From positions 424,754-488,753 of the forward strand of contig JAGMWU010000041.1 of NCBI GenBank assembly GCA_018697195.1: DNA of 64,000 bases, read 5' to 3'. Under the pieces are notes generated by a model. The model ran no database searches, was not told the origin of the DNA, and saw only the letters and a program-made list of their open reading frames with translations. Below, one piece after another: positions 1 to 15,059 of the stretch (position 1 is its first letter; the number at the start of each line of letters is the position of its first letter). The translations under genes were made by a program, and so were the position numbers. The stretch is from Certhia americana. Lineage: Eukaryota > Chordata > Aves > Passeriformes > Certhiidae.

Positions 1-3000
1 TGAGCTGCCCCTTGCCCAAGCCTGGCTATCTCTGAACAGCAGAGCCCATCCCCTGTGTTCCAGGGAATTTTTCTAACCATGAGCAGTTTAAATGCATTTC
101 CCTGTGTGCCCATTCCATCTCTCTGAGTTCCAACAGCTCATCACCCTGACATACTCCCGACAGATGCCATAACACACAGCTAACCAAGCTGCTCTTGTCC
201 CTAGAGATGGGCATTGCTGCCCTGTTTCCTCATCTGTCCCTGCTGCCATCATCTTTTCTGTGCCTTGCATAGTGTTTCCCTGCCTTTATGTGAAATAACA
301 AAATAACAAAAATATATATCGAAAAAAGAAAGGAAAACAACCCATCCCCAATTGAAACAAAAAATTACAAATAAACAAACAAAAATCCTTCAGCCCCCCC
401 ATACCAAAAACCACCACCACAACAAAACAACCTACAGGAACTTCATAGAAAGCAGTAGGGCTGAATTTCAGCACTTTCTAAACATTTTCAACAGTATTTA
501 CAAATAAATAAAGAAGCAATAGCTTTTAAGGTGTTTGATACAAAACACCACTGTAAAGAGAGCCAGAGTGCTGGGAACCAGCCACACAAGCAGCAGTTCC
601 AGGTGCAGGTACCCTCATGCTGTTTTCTCAGCCCATTCCAGGTACATGCTCACAATAACAGCAGAAAACACCAGAACCCAACAAGTACCTGGGCACCTGT
701 GCATAAGCATTACCTTACCAAGCCCAGGTCAGAACACCTTCATGTACATCTCTGCTCTCCTTGCAGCCTCTCCAAGAGCCTCAGGGAAGAAGGCTGACAC
801 AAGGGGGAATGAAGAACTGGCAAAGCCAGCGTGACAGGGCAATCCCACGATCATCATTCAGGTGATAATCTATGGCCAGCTGCTGTTCAGACACCCCTCC
901 TATCAACAGCTGGCCACTGACCTCACACAACTTCAAAATTTCTTTTTTTTAAACATTATTTTAGATGTTTCCATCCCCTTAAAGCCACTCCTGCTCGTAG
1001 CTAAGTAGGTAATTTGCTATCCCCACCTGCTATGTAAATTGATTAATCACAGGCAAACAGAAGGCTGGTTCCTATGCCGAGGAGGAAGGAAATCTGTATC
1101 AACTACTCTCTGTGACACTTGGATTTTACAAAACTTCCAACAAAGCTAAACCTTCAGCCTGTGCTCCAGCACCCAACTTAACTGTCCTCGGGCCAAAAGG
1201 GAACAATCTTTCAGAAGCTTTTAAACTCCCTGAAAATCACAGCACAAGGAACAGAAAGATGATTTTATTTCAGCAAAACACAATAAACATTCCATCAGGC
1301 ACACAGGGCTACACAGATGGTTCCCGAAGGGAATGGACCATCTTTCAAGGGCCAGTTGCAAAGTGACACCATCACTTTGTCACTCCAGCCTCCCACTTAA
1401 GGCAGAGTTGGAAGTTCTTCATAAAGCAGCATTCTGCAGATGGCAACGTTTACACATGATGTATATCACCTTTAGGGAACCTCAAAGGTTGTACAGCATT
1501 AAGGATGTCCCTAGCACTGTCATCCATCACAGGATTGAAGTGAGAAAGTTACGAAGGAACCCTCCCTGATGGCGAAGCAGTAAAACTCTCTACTTTGCCA
1601 AGAGGTATGGAAAACTCTCCCAGCACTCAGCAAGCCCGCGAATCATCAGGACAACCCCTGAAAGCAGGAGCAGTGTCCTCCCCACATCCAAGAGAACAAC
1701 TTCACCATTACAGACTCCTCATCTACTCCTCACAGAACCCTCTCTGACAAAAGGTACATCCCTTACCTGGTAGCTTCTGTGTTGATTATCTCAGCTGAAA
1801 AGCTAATACAGCTGTTTCCTGACCCTAGGAACTCTGCAACTGTCAGATATCCACAGGAAACCCTGTCAGTGGAGGCCTGGGGTGAATGGCTCCCCAGCCC
1901 AAGAGCACTGGGGTGAGACAAGGAAGCTGCAGTTTGTGAATGCCCAGCAGGGCCCTAAACAAAGCTGTACCCCTGCAGAATTTCATGGGAAATGTGGATC
2001 AGTGCAGATATCTGTCCCACCACTGTGATGGCCCACCACAGAGCCATGAATCTATGCCTAGTAGGACCCTCCTTTGGTACCAAACCTGCAAAGGTGCTGC
2101 CAGTTTTGCTGAAGAGCCACTGACAGACTCTCACACATTCAGAGAAGGATGAAGACACTTTTCTTCCTCCCAGGCATTACATACCAAAACTCACTGGTAA
2201 CAAACTCCTTTGAAGCATTTCTGCTGAAAACTTCCATATTATTAGACACACACAGGCCCTCCCCAATCCAACCTATCACAGACTGCAGAAACACTCCAGT
2301 AACAGACTGGTCTACAGAGCAGTTACAGCTGGCAGCCCCAGCCCAGTGGAAGTGCTTCCAGCCGTTAAACACCGCTCATGGGTAACACACAGCTTGCTCA
2401 AGGCATGACTTGTAGCGCTGAGGGCCACACGAGGCTTGGGATAGCTGCTGCAGAGCAGCACAGCGCCACGGTTCATGGAACTTTTGCAAAGGAGAACATT
2501 GGCAGAGCCTGTCACAGACCATGGCAGCAACAGGCAAGGCAGAATACTCACCTGACTGACACCTACATTACCTAAGTGTTACACAATCAGACACACGCTT
2601 CCTGTAGCAGACAGTGTGCCTCCTGTTCACTGATGCCTCTATGTCAAGCACTGCCTGTCTTCTAGGTCAGACTAGTTCAGAAGTAAAGCTTGACAATTAA
2701 TGACTAAAACACAATCTGCCATGAGTAGCAGCACGACTGGTCCATATAAGAAGAGACAGGTTATAAACCTAGCTAAATTCAGTTTCCTCCTTTACTCCTG
2801 CAAAAGCTGCTTATCCCAAAGCAGCAGCATTCTCTCTCCTCAGCCTGCCCTCAGGTAGTAACCTCTTTATGTTCTGATGCCTCTTCGCCTCTCAGCACCT
2901 TCCTCTCCCTTCCCTCCTCCCACTCAGTCCATGCAATAAAAAAAAAAAAAAAAAAACAAACCCCAAAACAACAACCCACAATAATCTTTCCATCCCTCCT

Positions 3001-6000
3001 GCAAGCATGTGTTTATCTCTTTATTTTTAAATGTTACAGCTTCCCAACATCTGTCTCTGTGTGGTATAATCTTACTGATGAAATATTTCATGTTTTCCTT
3101 GAGCCCTCATCAATATGCCTCTGTGTTACCAGCTTAGCAGATGGAGACACAGAAGGAATAACCTCAGCTTACCTGGGTGATTTCTTCTTAAGTACATACT
3201 TAATTTACTCCAGGACAAGACTCACAGTTATTTTAGCAATACAACATGATATATATCTGTAGCAACTAAATTCTCGTCTCTAATGTCACCTATGCCCTAC
3301 AGTACTGCCATCTTCCCCTTGGAATATCCAAGTTATTCTCACTGAAACCTAGTATTTCCAACTTCATTTCATACAGACTGAATAACTCGGAGAGACACTG
3401 GGGTCACCAGAAAAGCCACCTGCCTAGCCAGGAGCTGTACCTCCCTTTCCTGCACTAGACCCCACTGGTACTCCACAAGTCTAATCCAGGTGATTGGTCC
3501 TTATGTTACTCAAGAAATGCCACTGAGACACTTCTGGGATCTCCAACCTGCTGCAATGCTGTACAAGGCACATACCCCCCAAAAAAACACCACTTCTCCC
3601 ACTTCATGTCTTGGAGGTTCCTGTCTTCTCCATGTAGGTAAACACTCTGGCAATTATAGTAAGCAAAGAGGTTTCCTTAATACTATCTCACTGCTACAGA
3701 AGACAGCCTCCAAAGGCCTTCATCCCCTTTTGGCAGAGGTAGGCTTTGCACTGGTCCTCTGATGTAACCAAAGACACTTGACCATGACATTACCCATCCA
3801 TCACCAGACCCACTGTGTGTGACTAAAAGGAGGCAGGTATAGATCTCACCTTTACCACTTGGCTGCTCCTACAGCATAGAAACACTACCCTGCACCCAAA
3901 AAAAGCCCCAATCTGAGCAACACTCTGACCCTCATTTCCTGAGCACTAAGGCAGGTACAAACCCAGGGCACAGTCTGCATACAGAAAGTGTATGGAAAAA
4001 GAAAAGCCATTCTTTGTATCAGCTTAACAGATGTTTTGGCCAAGTCACCAAATGCCTGCCAGCTCATTCTAACTCCTGGCTTCAGCCGTGCATTCAGCCC
4101 AGAAGCAAACTCAAGTACCAGCAAGTACTTGGCAGTACTGGAAAGAGGAGGTGCACTCAGCAGGAGCAGCATTCCAACACAGGCCAGCCCACCTGTGTGC
4201 ACCTCCATGGACATCTACCGTGTCCCCACCACGCCTGCCAGCACAGAGGTCCAGTTCCAGCCCCTGCGCCAAGGAGCAGGGCCAGGGGTGCATGGGCAGT
4301 GCTGCTGTGGGGAACCCCAGGTAAAGAGTCAGCAGGAACTGAGCCCAGTTCACCACAACTCAGCCCAACACATTGCAGAATGAGAGCTCAGCTGAAGGGT
4401 ATTTGCTGTATGTTAGGGCATGTTGGGGGAGGGTTTTTATTTATTTGGTTTATAATCCTATCTGAATAAAGGTAAACACATAGGGATTATAAATGAAATA
4501 AATCTGAATCAGGATAGAATGGGGGTGGGAGAAAAAAAAAATCTCAAGAGGGTCAGGAGATAATGAAGATTATACCTCAATATTGGGATTATGATGTTAG
4601 TTCTTTATTTCAATAAAACTGGATAGAGATCTTTTATATCAGGGACAGAGCTTAGCTGTAAGGACAAAGTAATCTTCTGGGAATTATGCACACAAGCTCG
4701 ACATCATTTTTATTGGATGGCTGATGAACTGGAAAACTCCAGGATAGCCTGGTTTTAATTTGTAATCTTAATTTTCATATAAATCGGTACAGTTGGAGGA
4801 AGGGGGGCAGATCTACAGGGACTCTGATGCTGTGCTAATATTGCAGCATTAAGACAGCACATGCATTAGGCTACAACTGTAACTCATCTACTATCTGATC
4901 CTGTCTTTCTGTCTATCCATCTGTCTTCCATCTTCACATCTATCTATCATTTCCCCACCAAAAAAATCTCAACAATGACCCAAGAGCAGAAGAGACTCGT
5001 TATAACATTTCATCCAGCAAGGTCCACCCACAACAGACCAACAAACCTCTTGTCTATTAACATCCATGTCAAATTCCTGGCCTCTGAGATATGGGGACTC
5101 CCACCTACAGCTTTCTCCGAGTGCTCACTTAACACAGCTTAAATGACAACAGTGAAATGGATTATCTGGCTCCCCACCTCAGCATTTAGTCTCTGCCTCA
5201 ATCCACTAGAAATTGTTTGGCAACTCCGCTGCTTCTTCTGCAGAGTTCATTTATTTTTCCTGTCTCCATCACCTCTTTCATCAGTAACAAGAGAGGGAAA
5301 TACAAGTGAGATGGGACTGTGACCAACCAGTCTTGGGTCCAAGAACAGAGCACTGGTCTCCTCAGCAGCTCTGTTGCACGGGGTTTGCACACACACAGAT
5401 CAACTACTTCCCTGACAGTGCTGAGCCACACATCCATCAGCAGTGACTGACTGCCCTGGAATGGATTTAGTCCATCACTAACATGCAGTTTACAAAAGCA
5501 TCGGATTGCAGTAGCTATCACCTGTATTCCTCTACCTTCCTGCTCAGTACTAAACTCACAGCACTGATGGAACAGCTGCTCTCATAAAGGCAGCAATAAC
5601 CAAAGGAGCTCCCAAAATTCCCCAGCACTTTAGCATCAAAACAAGATTTCCAGGGGAAAAATTGAAATGCCAAAAAATATTCATATTTCATTATGCAGAC
5701 ATCCTGCAATCTTAGCCTTTAAAACATAGCCTATTGGTGCTGAGACAGAGGAAAAAAGAAACATCAAACTTCTCCTTCCACTCCCCAATAAGCAGCAACA
5801 GTGAAACACAGAATGGGCAAAGCCAGTTTTTGCAAACTGCTTGATGGCAAAATGGTGAGTGAATAACAGAGGAGAGTCTGACTGACTTGTACATAATCTT
5901 ATCTAGAGTAAGTTTCTTTATTTTATTCCAGTCAGCAATGCCTCAAAATCAATTCCCACTTCCACTTTTGTTTCTGAGATGACACGGTGGCATGCTGGCA

Positions 6001-9000
6001 GAAACACTGTGTGACCGAGTAGGACAAACGGCTTGTTTGGATTCTCCAGTTCCTCCTCCGCCCCTGCCACACACATCTCTCCAAGTTCTCTCCCCACCTC
6101 AATCCTCTCCTCTGGAGAGCCAACAAGACACCAAAAGGAGCAGCAGCTGCCACAGTGGTGCAATGAACTACCAGCGAGCCTGGGAAGAGTGTGGAAAATC
6201 ATGCCAGATAATGCAATTGCATCAAAGCAGGAGATCAAGATGTGTGTAATGATATCTTATTCTGGGCTCCCAAAGAGCCTCCAAGCATCTCATCAAGCCT
6301 TCCGAAAAAATCAGGCAGTTGCAAGCAGACAGACAATTCTGGCTGCAAGTTAGTCAGAGGGATGACGGGAGGGGCTGGCAGAGATGAGGATCAAATGGTC
6401 AATTAATATAATGGCTCAAGATTAACGAGGAGGTGCCCCAAGACACTAAGACCAGAGTTATTTACAGTCATTAGTCATGATTTAGAGAAGAAGCTGAGAA
6501 ATGAGGTGACGACCTATGCAGATAATTCCAACTCATTTGGATTAGTCTAACCTATAGAAGACTTTGAGGAACATGGAATAAATGAGAGACAGAACAATTA
6601 CAGCAGTAAGTAATGAGCACTGGAACCAGCAATGTCAATGCTCCCATGCCAAGACCCAGGCAGAGACTACAGCTCATCTGAGAAGTCAGCCAGGGTTTTG
6701 GGGATAGCAGGACAAGGAACCCGTCTCTGTAATGGTACTGACACAAAGAACAGAGAATTGTGCTGGAAATCATACTGAAACCTGGCTCCAGACACAAACA
6801 TGAGCACAGGTGCCCTATTAAGCGGCTTGGATTTGGGTTTTTTCCTTTAATGACACACAATCATTTCAGAAAGTGATAGAGATGATCAAACTCAGCAAAG
6901 CTGAAAGGCAGCCATACAAATTCAAGGTGAAAATCCTTTTTTGTATTTTTGCTGTTTGTCCTTCAAACACTTTGTATCCAACTTTGTTCTTACAACAAAA
7001 CCAGGACAATTAGACATTTTTTCCATCTCAGGTGCCATAAGCAAGACTTTATCTTTAAAAATAGCTACATATCATCACATATCAAACATGCTCACAACTT
7101 GGCTCTACCACTCTATCTCTGTTGCTTTGCAACTGCCCATTCTGGATTTTTTTTTTTCCCTTTTTAATTTCTCCCAGGGATATTTGGGCTGATTATCACC
7201 AGCAAGAAGCCAGAAGATTGCCACATCATTCAGTGTAATGTTCTCATGTTTCTGCTGCATTACTTCCTGACAGCACAAGTATACAGAACATATGACACTT
7301 CCAAGACATTAATTTTATCACATTGCTATATCCAGGTATCCATGGATCACCAGTGATGTTAAATGAACAAGTTAAAAAAGTATGTATAAACTACAAAGCA
7401 AGCAGTGGAGATCCAGGGGAGGAAACAGAATTCCTTTCGAAGTGATCACTGGTCTCTCATTTGGTAGACAGAAGTGAAAACTCCTTAGTTGTGAGAAAAG
7501 GTCCATTTTCTATCAGTTTTATGCAGTACTTTACAGCCTCACAGTGTTCCTGTTCTTTCCAACCATTTTTAATTTCTTACTAAGCAAAGATACAGGAACA
7601 CAAAAATATTTCCTCGCTCCTCTGCCTGCACTTCTCCTTAGGACCATCACACCACTTATCAGTTATGACCCAGCCCTGAGCTCCATCCTTAATGAGATCC
7701 CAGAGCCCCAGGGATCCAAGCACATCGCTCAGCAAGGCAGCAAAGCGAGCGCTGGCACAGAGCTGGGAGTGTGCCCTGCGCACAGATGGCACACAGAGTC
7801 CTGGCAGCAGGACACCTCAGCTCCAGATCACCTCAACTCTTGCAGCCCAGTTGGGAAGTTTGTCTTGACCTCACATAACTCTGCAAAAAGAGAGTGTTCA
7901 GGGAGGAACAACAGGCCTTCCATTTGCACAGCTCAGACTGCAAACGAATGGATGTCTCACCACAACTTGGCATCGATGGAGGATGGAAAAGTCCATGGCC
8001 CCAAGAAAACCATTTAATACACTAACTTCCCAGAAATGTTAAAACACCAAACCAGCTCTCACCACAAACTATTTCTTATTCTTATGCGTGCACTACTCAA
8101 CTGCACTGTTTGTGGCAATCAAACTAAAAAACTCATTTGAGCTGAAATTATGCTTTTCACCAAGACTCACTACCCAGAACACCCATGCAACCAGGCAGCC
8201 ATTGTGAACAGAGAACAGAAACATTTCTCTTGCTGCATGGGGAATCCAGACTGTATGATTCAGTCCCCACAGTTTCCAGTCTAGCCCAAGTTTGGTCCTT
8301 CCCTAACCCCTAGAGCTTTGTGCCATGAAGGCTTAGCCTGTGTATAGTCTCAGTTACAGCTGCAGTCAGGGTTATGGTGCACTGTCTGCTCCTGGTACTA
8401 GTTCCTGTTAAGTTGCCATCAATGGCAAGAAGCAGCAACTAAAAGCTCCTTTGGGTTCCAGCTGTCATCTTGCCTCCTTATGCCATCTTTTATTGCAATT
8501 TCAGGCTTCTCTTCCAAATGCGCTTAGTTAAAAGCTTTTCTTTTGGCTCTCAGGGCAAAGACTTCAGTACTAAGTAGCTTTCCCACTGCTTCCATCTAAT
8601 CTTCCTATTTATCAACCTGAAGATTCCTCAGCTTTGCTAATCTTTCCTGAGACCATATAATCCTGAGAATGATTTCCTAGGGAAGAGAGAGTTAACCAAG
8701 CTGCCTGATAATTGCCATTTGGAACTTCATCTCTGATTTTGCACGCTATGCTCCAGTTCAGCCAGGACTGTATCATTTGGCAGCACATGGCTCCAGCCTG
8801 CCCTCAATTCCTGTTTTTCTCCTGAAGGATTTCACAGGACCACATCTTTCATATCTAGTATGGAGCAAAGCAATTCCTTGTTAGCCCCTTGACTCCTGCA
8901 TCCACAATAGGACCATGTTATCTGTGGTTAGCAGCACTGCCTGAACAACAGCTCTAAGGGGAGAAAAAGCACAAAGCTGTTCTGCAAGGGAAACCTACCC

Positions 9001-12000
9001 ACCGGAGCCTGTTTCTCAACAAGCTGCCCACCTGTCAAAGCAGCTTTCCTTCCTGCTGCACTAGGCAGTGCTTGACCTTGGAGGCAGGACTGCCCCTTGT
9101 TTGTTTACAAACCTGCAAAAACCTTCTCCCTCATAAATGCTGGTTGTTCTCGAAAAAAAAGGTGACCAAGAACAAATCCAGCCCCCACAAAGCCATGGAT
9201 ACCCACCACGCTCTCACGTCACCAAAACTCCTACAACAGTCTTAAGCAAAGTAGATCTGGACTATTTACTTTCCCCCTACTCAAGGGGGGAACAGCAGCA
9301 GAACCAAAAAAGACTTTCAGGTGGATTTCAATTGAAATAGAGCACATTATATGGATTTATTCTTTATTTCTATGTAAAATACACACAAGAGTCCCAACAC
9401 GTCTCTGCTAGATTGAAGACAATGCTATGTACAATATAAACATCTAGGCTTTAAAAATGTATTTGTGTATTAAAAACACATATGGAAGTATTCCTTGTAT
9501 CCAAATGATTCCAAACCATCCCTCCCACCTGGCTGTGTGAGGCAGGCATCCTTGTATCCCACATTCAGTGGCAGGTAATGCTGTGGCATCTTTATTTCAC
9601 CTGTGTCTAAAAGGGCTTCTTTAAGAACTGCCTTCCTGTCATTTTGCACTAAGGTGGAAAAAACCAGCTTGCACAAACCTGTGCAAGCTTTTTGTTGAGA
9701 CTTGCTGAGCATCAATCAGCTTATGCCTTAATGGGGGGCTTCCTGTTGGATTTTGAAATCCGTGACTTGGAGGAAGCTGATGCCACCCTCAGCGGAGCTA
9801 CAAGTCATGAGAGCAGACACAGATTCAGTGCTACCATCTCCCAGTATCAGACACAGTAAACAAAGGCCTAGTTGTTACCAAGCATTCTGTTTGTTCACAA
9901 GAAAACTCTCAAGTGTTTAAATAGGCAAAAACAATTCTACCTTCCCTAATTCCAAATTTCTCTACTCTGCTAGCATACTTCCTGGAAAACACTTTCAATT
10001 TTGCTTTCCTCCAAACAAGAAAGGACACAAACTAAGCAACAATCTCAGTACCCACCCCCTTCCTGTACAATATCTTTTTAATCAAGAATCACAGGTTAAT
10101 CCCAGCTTTCAAAATACAATAATCATAAAATTTTTTATACACTACACTCATTCCACAACTGGACATGAAAATACCTAATCCTGTAAAACTACACAAATTT
10201 CTGATCAAAGTATAGCAGGTAAATCAAACCTGAAATGAAAGGATTAGAAAAGGTTATTGTAATTCTTTTCTGTTAAATAACACAGGAGCAGATTTCACTG
10301 AATCTTGCTCTGTAATTCCCATCTGGAAAAGCAGCACTGGAGGAATGTACAGGTTTGAAGAAGGCCTTTTTATGTCATCTGTAAAGTAAACCCCAGCAAT
10401 CGGAGCCCATCCTAATCCTTCATGCAGCAGCTGTCCTTGGCATACGACCACGGTCGTGCTGGTCAAACCCCAGTACTTGAGGCAGCTACATCAATCCACA
10501 CAACTTCTGCTCTTCCCCCAACACTGCCCGTTAGCTTCCCAACTTTTCCAACCATGGCTGTGACATTCAAGTTCTCTTGGCCCTCCCCAGCACCCACCTG
10601 CTCTCTCCGTTAGCACACATCGCATCATGCAAGGATACCATGGCCAGTGGCACTCCAGTGACTAATCAAAGGACACTCACAGGGGCTGTTCCGAGATCCC
10701 TACCCAAAGGGCCAGCTCCACCTCCTCCGCTCTCCCCTTTTCATCAAGTCACACAAAACGAAGACCTTTTGCTAGTTCCCACTAAAACCTCAACGAGCAC
10801 TTGGGAACATGGCATGGATATGAACTCTGCATCTACCCAGCTCCAAGGCACCAAAGGACAAGGGGACTTGAAAGTTTCCCTCTTCCTTGCAGACAATCTG
10901 AAACCAAGACATCACCTTTTACTTGATTCACCATGATCTGAAACATCCCCATGTGGGCAGCTTAGCACTGCAAAGCATCACAAGGGAATTTCACCCTGCT
11001 CTGTGAGGAGATGCAGCACACCCAAGTTACTTGCTCTGATTTTATTGGAACCCAGGAGGGCAGGAGCACAACCACCACCCATGTTATAACAGAATTTTGA
11101 CTGCGCTTATATAAACCTCTTCAGTACTCATTTCCAAGCATGGCCTTTCCAACACTTCAGAGTCCTTCCAAAATGCTCCCCTCAGCAGCAGCCACAGGAA
11201 AGCAGCTGCTCTGTCAGGCCTAACTATCAGCATCAGGGTAACAGCCTGTTCCAACACCATCCATACCTGCATACCTGCAGCCATCCACCCCACACCAAGG
11301 GAGCATAAAAGCCCAGCTACTGCTTCTGCATGTTGCAAGTACGACATGCTTCAGTACAATTCTCGCTCTTGCAAAGCCAACAAAAGCCCTGACCTTACAT
11401 AATTTATCTATTTTGTCTTCTTTCAATATATTAATTATTGTTCTGGCACCTTGGCCTTCTCATGAAGCCAATAAAGCATGAAATGCCGCTGCACAGAATT
11501 GCAGTTCATATCTTCTGTCTCATGTGTTAATTACTTCCCTGCTTTTCTTCATTTGGTGGGGGAATTAACCCACATAGCTTGTGAGAATGAACTAATAAAG
11601 CAAGAAACCTGTTGTACCATCTCTACTGCCCCTTTCAGAGACTTGCCCATCTACAACTTCTTCTCCCCTTATAAACTACAATTCAAGAACCAAACAGATC
11701 CATCTTGTTCTGACAGCAGCCTGCAATTTATTAACCAGGATGCTACAGAGATGCTACAACCAAGAAATTCAGCATTTATTTGTTTTAAAAACACGTGAAA
11801 GCCATAAAATGATGCACTCTTGCACCATGAAAAGAGTGACAGAAAGTAAGTTAACTCTGACTCTGGAAAAAAAACTAGAGCAACTGTCAGGAAGTAAAAG
11901 ACACCTGTGCAGCTAACAAACAGGGAAGTGTTGTCTGATGTACCCTTTTTAAATTTTATTTTTAAATAACAGAGACAAACAAATAAACAAATAGTCAACT

Positions 12001-13817
12001 AAAAGTAGAAAAAAAAATCCATCACAGACCAAGCACTACCAACCCAACAAGCTCCATCAGTCCATTTTCCTCACAAATACTTCACAAGTATTGCTAACAA
12101 CCGTTCCTACCTAAAGAGGATCTTGTTCTCAAAGGATTAAAGTCAATACATCAAGATCCTTGGGCCTTTTTTGTTTCTTATCTTTTCTAGAGCTACTGGA
12201 AAATGGTGAATAAAAATCACACACTAAAAGAACTTGAAAGCTGAGGATTTTATATTAAATTATCCTGATTTTTTGTTTTGCTATATACAACTCATCTAGT
12301 CACAACTGGGCACATCAAGGGTGTCATTCTGTGATTCAGAAGGCATGGGAACCACAATGAGGAATAAAGACAACCTGAAAGACTCCATCCCATGTGTTCT
12401 TAAACAACACGCTTTAGAGGGTATTGAGGGCCACAAAGTGCCTCTATGCACAATACACTTCATTGTCACCAAGTTATTGTTTGTCACCAGGGCCTTCTGA
12501 GCATATCAGAGAAATCTTATCAGAACTGCTAGATCCTGAGCTCTTGGGCTTCTCCTGGCCTTTCCTTTATTCAAGAGTCTCCAAACCAGGCCCTCATTCC
12601 AGCTGTCAGCAAGCCCTGAGATGGACTTATGTGCCTGGCTGAGGCCTCACAGATAGCTGCACTTCCATCTATGATGGTATCTGGGCACAAAGTGGTCTTC
12701 TGGCTCCAGAAGCTGTACCAGCCCAAAGTTCCTGAACACTGAGTTACCTGCAGGCTGACAGGGAGCTACGGAGGACCTGGCTTCCCTCTGCTCATCCTGA
12801 AGGAGGAATCAAACTCAAGCAAGCTCAGATACAGGCTCAATCCGCCGTGCTTCACCTCTTGTTCTTCACAGCTCAGTACAAACCAGGCCATAATGCAGTG
12901 AGGGTTGCCAGCCCATCCTGATGATGTAGTTATTTCCAATTGGCACTTGGGAGCAGTGAAGATGGGAGGCATTACTCATCGCCAAGAGTACAGATGTTTC
13001 TAATTGCTTTCCATTACCAAGAATAACAGCTGTTTACATCTATCAGCAAATAATTCACAAGAGCTCCAGACTATTAAGATAACACACCCCACCTGGTCAC
13101 CATCACAAGTTGTCAAGGCCAAGGTAGTGGCTGCCAGAATCCCCTTCTGCATCTCTGTTCATCAAATGACAGCATGTGTCACCTTCAGATATCCTTATGC
13201 CACCCCACAAGCCCTGGCGTCTTGGTGGCCTGACAGATCACACGGACATATGGATTCTTCAAGGCCTTGCAGTAAATGTTTTATGGTTATACCACAGTCA
13301 AGGGCAAATGACAGGAGCAAGGGACTTGAGAATAACCCAGCAAAAGAAAATACCCCTGCTTGTAATAAAGCAGTTAGCAAAAAAGTGTGTCTGCTTTGCA
13401 CACAGCTGTTTAAAAACACCCCAAGTAGCTGACAATGGGTTAATTTTGTAGCTCTCTTGTGTCTCACTCAGAGCCCAGGTAAGGGGCCTGCACAAAATGG
13501 TCAGCACAGGAAGTCACTGCTCCCTTCACTGACTCAAGCTACTTTTTTCAAGGCTAGCACAGGCCATGAACTCGTTTTCTCACACTAGCCCACCTAGGCA
13601 GAAGGGACTGTCCTTTTCCAGCCCTTCACAGCTGGGGGCCTGGGTCTGTGGCATGGGCTCCCCACCACTTACCCCTTACAAGTAGATAAGCAGCCAATTA
13701 ACATTAACAATTAGGAAACAGACAGCCTAACACCCTACAAGTGACTGTTATCTAATGAGTTTAGCAGTATTAACCGTTTCCTGATTATTAAAGCTGCATT
13801 TTCATTTGCTTCACAGA
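1..13817. other. Gene-free stretch, probably intronic or intergenic
   Basis: I see no supportable coding exon here. Open frames on both strands are short, overlap each other and show no recognisable domain. The stretch holds A-rich and pyrimidine-rich low-complexity runs (about 300-440, 2938-2957, 3570-3585) but no obvious interspersed repeat. If the minus-strand gene inferred from the CpG island at 39.2 kb reaches this far, this would be intron or 3' flank. A GTGAGT donor-like motif just below 2555 (minus) has an acceptor-like match 50 nt away, but all three frames between them contain stops. Confidence 0.5.
2938..2957 (+). repeat. Poly-A run of 20 nt
   Basis: Twenty consecutive A residues follow CAAT, so an AATAAA-like string overlaps the start of the run. 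It is followed by A/C-rich sequence. It could be the tail of a decayed retroposed copy or plain homopolymer expansion. No target-site duplication or parental transcript was recognised upstream. Confidence 0.8.
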
Positions 13818-13926
13818 GCTCTAAGTTCACACGTCTGCAAACAAACACCGGCTTGCCCAAATTCAAGTGGATTTCTACCCTTGAATCTAGGATAACCAGG
13901 CTGACTTCTTGAGAAAGGAAAGAAAG
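13818..13926 (+). other. Possible non-coding exon (splice-site pair), weak
   Basis: A good acceptor-like tract (TTTTCATTTGCTTCACAG, ending at 13817) is followed 109 nt later by a strong donor-like AAAG|GTAAGTC. All three plus-strand frames between them contain a stop codon, so it cannot be an internal coding exon. It could belong to a long non-coding RNA or a UTR, or be chance. Nothing nearby supports a plus-strand gene. Confidence 0.15.
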
Positions 13927-15023
13927 GTAAGTCTCCATCAACAGGTTTGGTCCATGCATAAACCCCTTTCTCAGCCATTCCCTGGGGACTCTTTCTCAGG
14001 TAAAAATCCCTTGCAGAATGTATCAAAATGTCCCCAGCAACAGCACTGGTATATCCGGATCTTCTTCAAACAGTGCACTGAACTGAACCCATTGCACTGA
14101 AATGTTTCCACTAGAGACAGCTTTCTTGATTATCATCTTACAGCCTAGTAACTAAATCCTTAAATTACTGACATACTCTTGACCCCACTGCACTTTGGCA
14201 CATGCTGAGCAACAAGTGCTACTTTAATTAGATTAGGATCGATGGGACACAAATCCATCAAAGGGCCAGTATGCTATTCCCAAGGTCAATACACCAAAAC
14301 CAAAAGGATTTGGACAAAGCACACAATTTGGAAGCTGCTTCTATTTCATTGTGTCACCTGTGCTCCCATCCTAGACTGCTAGCCGACCCCTGCTCCATGG
14401 TTTACATCTTAAAAACAAGTTCCAAAGGGTTCTTCTGTGATGTTACTGCAGTACGACATGTTAGGACCCTTTCATCTACTTTTGAGAACTGTATTCAGCC
14501 CCTCATGCTCAGGAATGGTCCTCTTGGGTTAGTCCATCATGGCTTTTTGCCTTGGGAACATCCAGATGCCTGGTTGACGTCTCCTCTACAAGCTTCCTTA
14601 AACACAGCAATCCCAGGAAAGGAATTACTGATTGTTCCATGTTTTGGTCTCTCCCAGAGTTGTACAGCTATTGTTGTTCTCATCGCTTGTGCTATTTCAG
14701 GGCAGTATCTCCTGCCCAGGGAAGGCTGCCAACAGGAGCAGAATGCCATTACGAGAGGAGGCTGCTGTGAGCTGCCACCATCACAGGGAATTTATCATTG
14801 CTAGCCACAAGCGTAATGGACTCCTTCACCAAACGACTTTGGATATGCAGGGCTTGGCACCGACTCTGCCATCCACACACAATTACTAAACTGCAAACGC
14901 ATGTAATAGGAGCAGGGGACAGGGACATCACATCAGTGCAGGCAGCCATCTCTTAGCAGCTCTGCACACACAGGCACAGGAATTCACTCCAAGAGTCCAG
15001 ACTGCCTGACAGGCGGGCAGGGG

Positions 15024-15059
15024 AAAAAAAAAAAAACAAAAAAACACAAAAAAAAGAAA
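15024..15059 (+). repeat. A-rich low-complexity run
   Basis: A13 followed by interrupted A tracts with single C or G residues. It is typical simple sequence with no sign of a full retroposon. Confidence 0.8.

Noticed and set aside
2555..2604. Minus-strand splice-like pair with a CAG|GTGAGT donor
   Set aside because: Stops in all three frames and no other exon nearby.
14271..14804. 177-codon plus-strand open frame
   Set aside because: No domain, no splice or promoter context; overlapping frames are also open.
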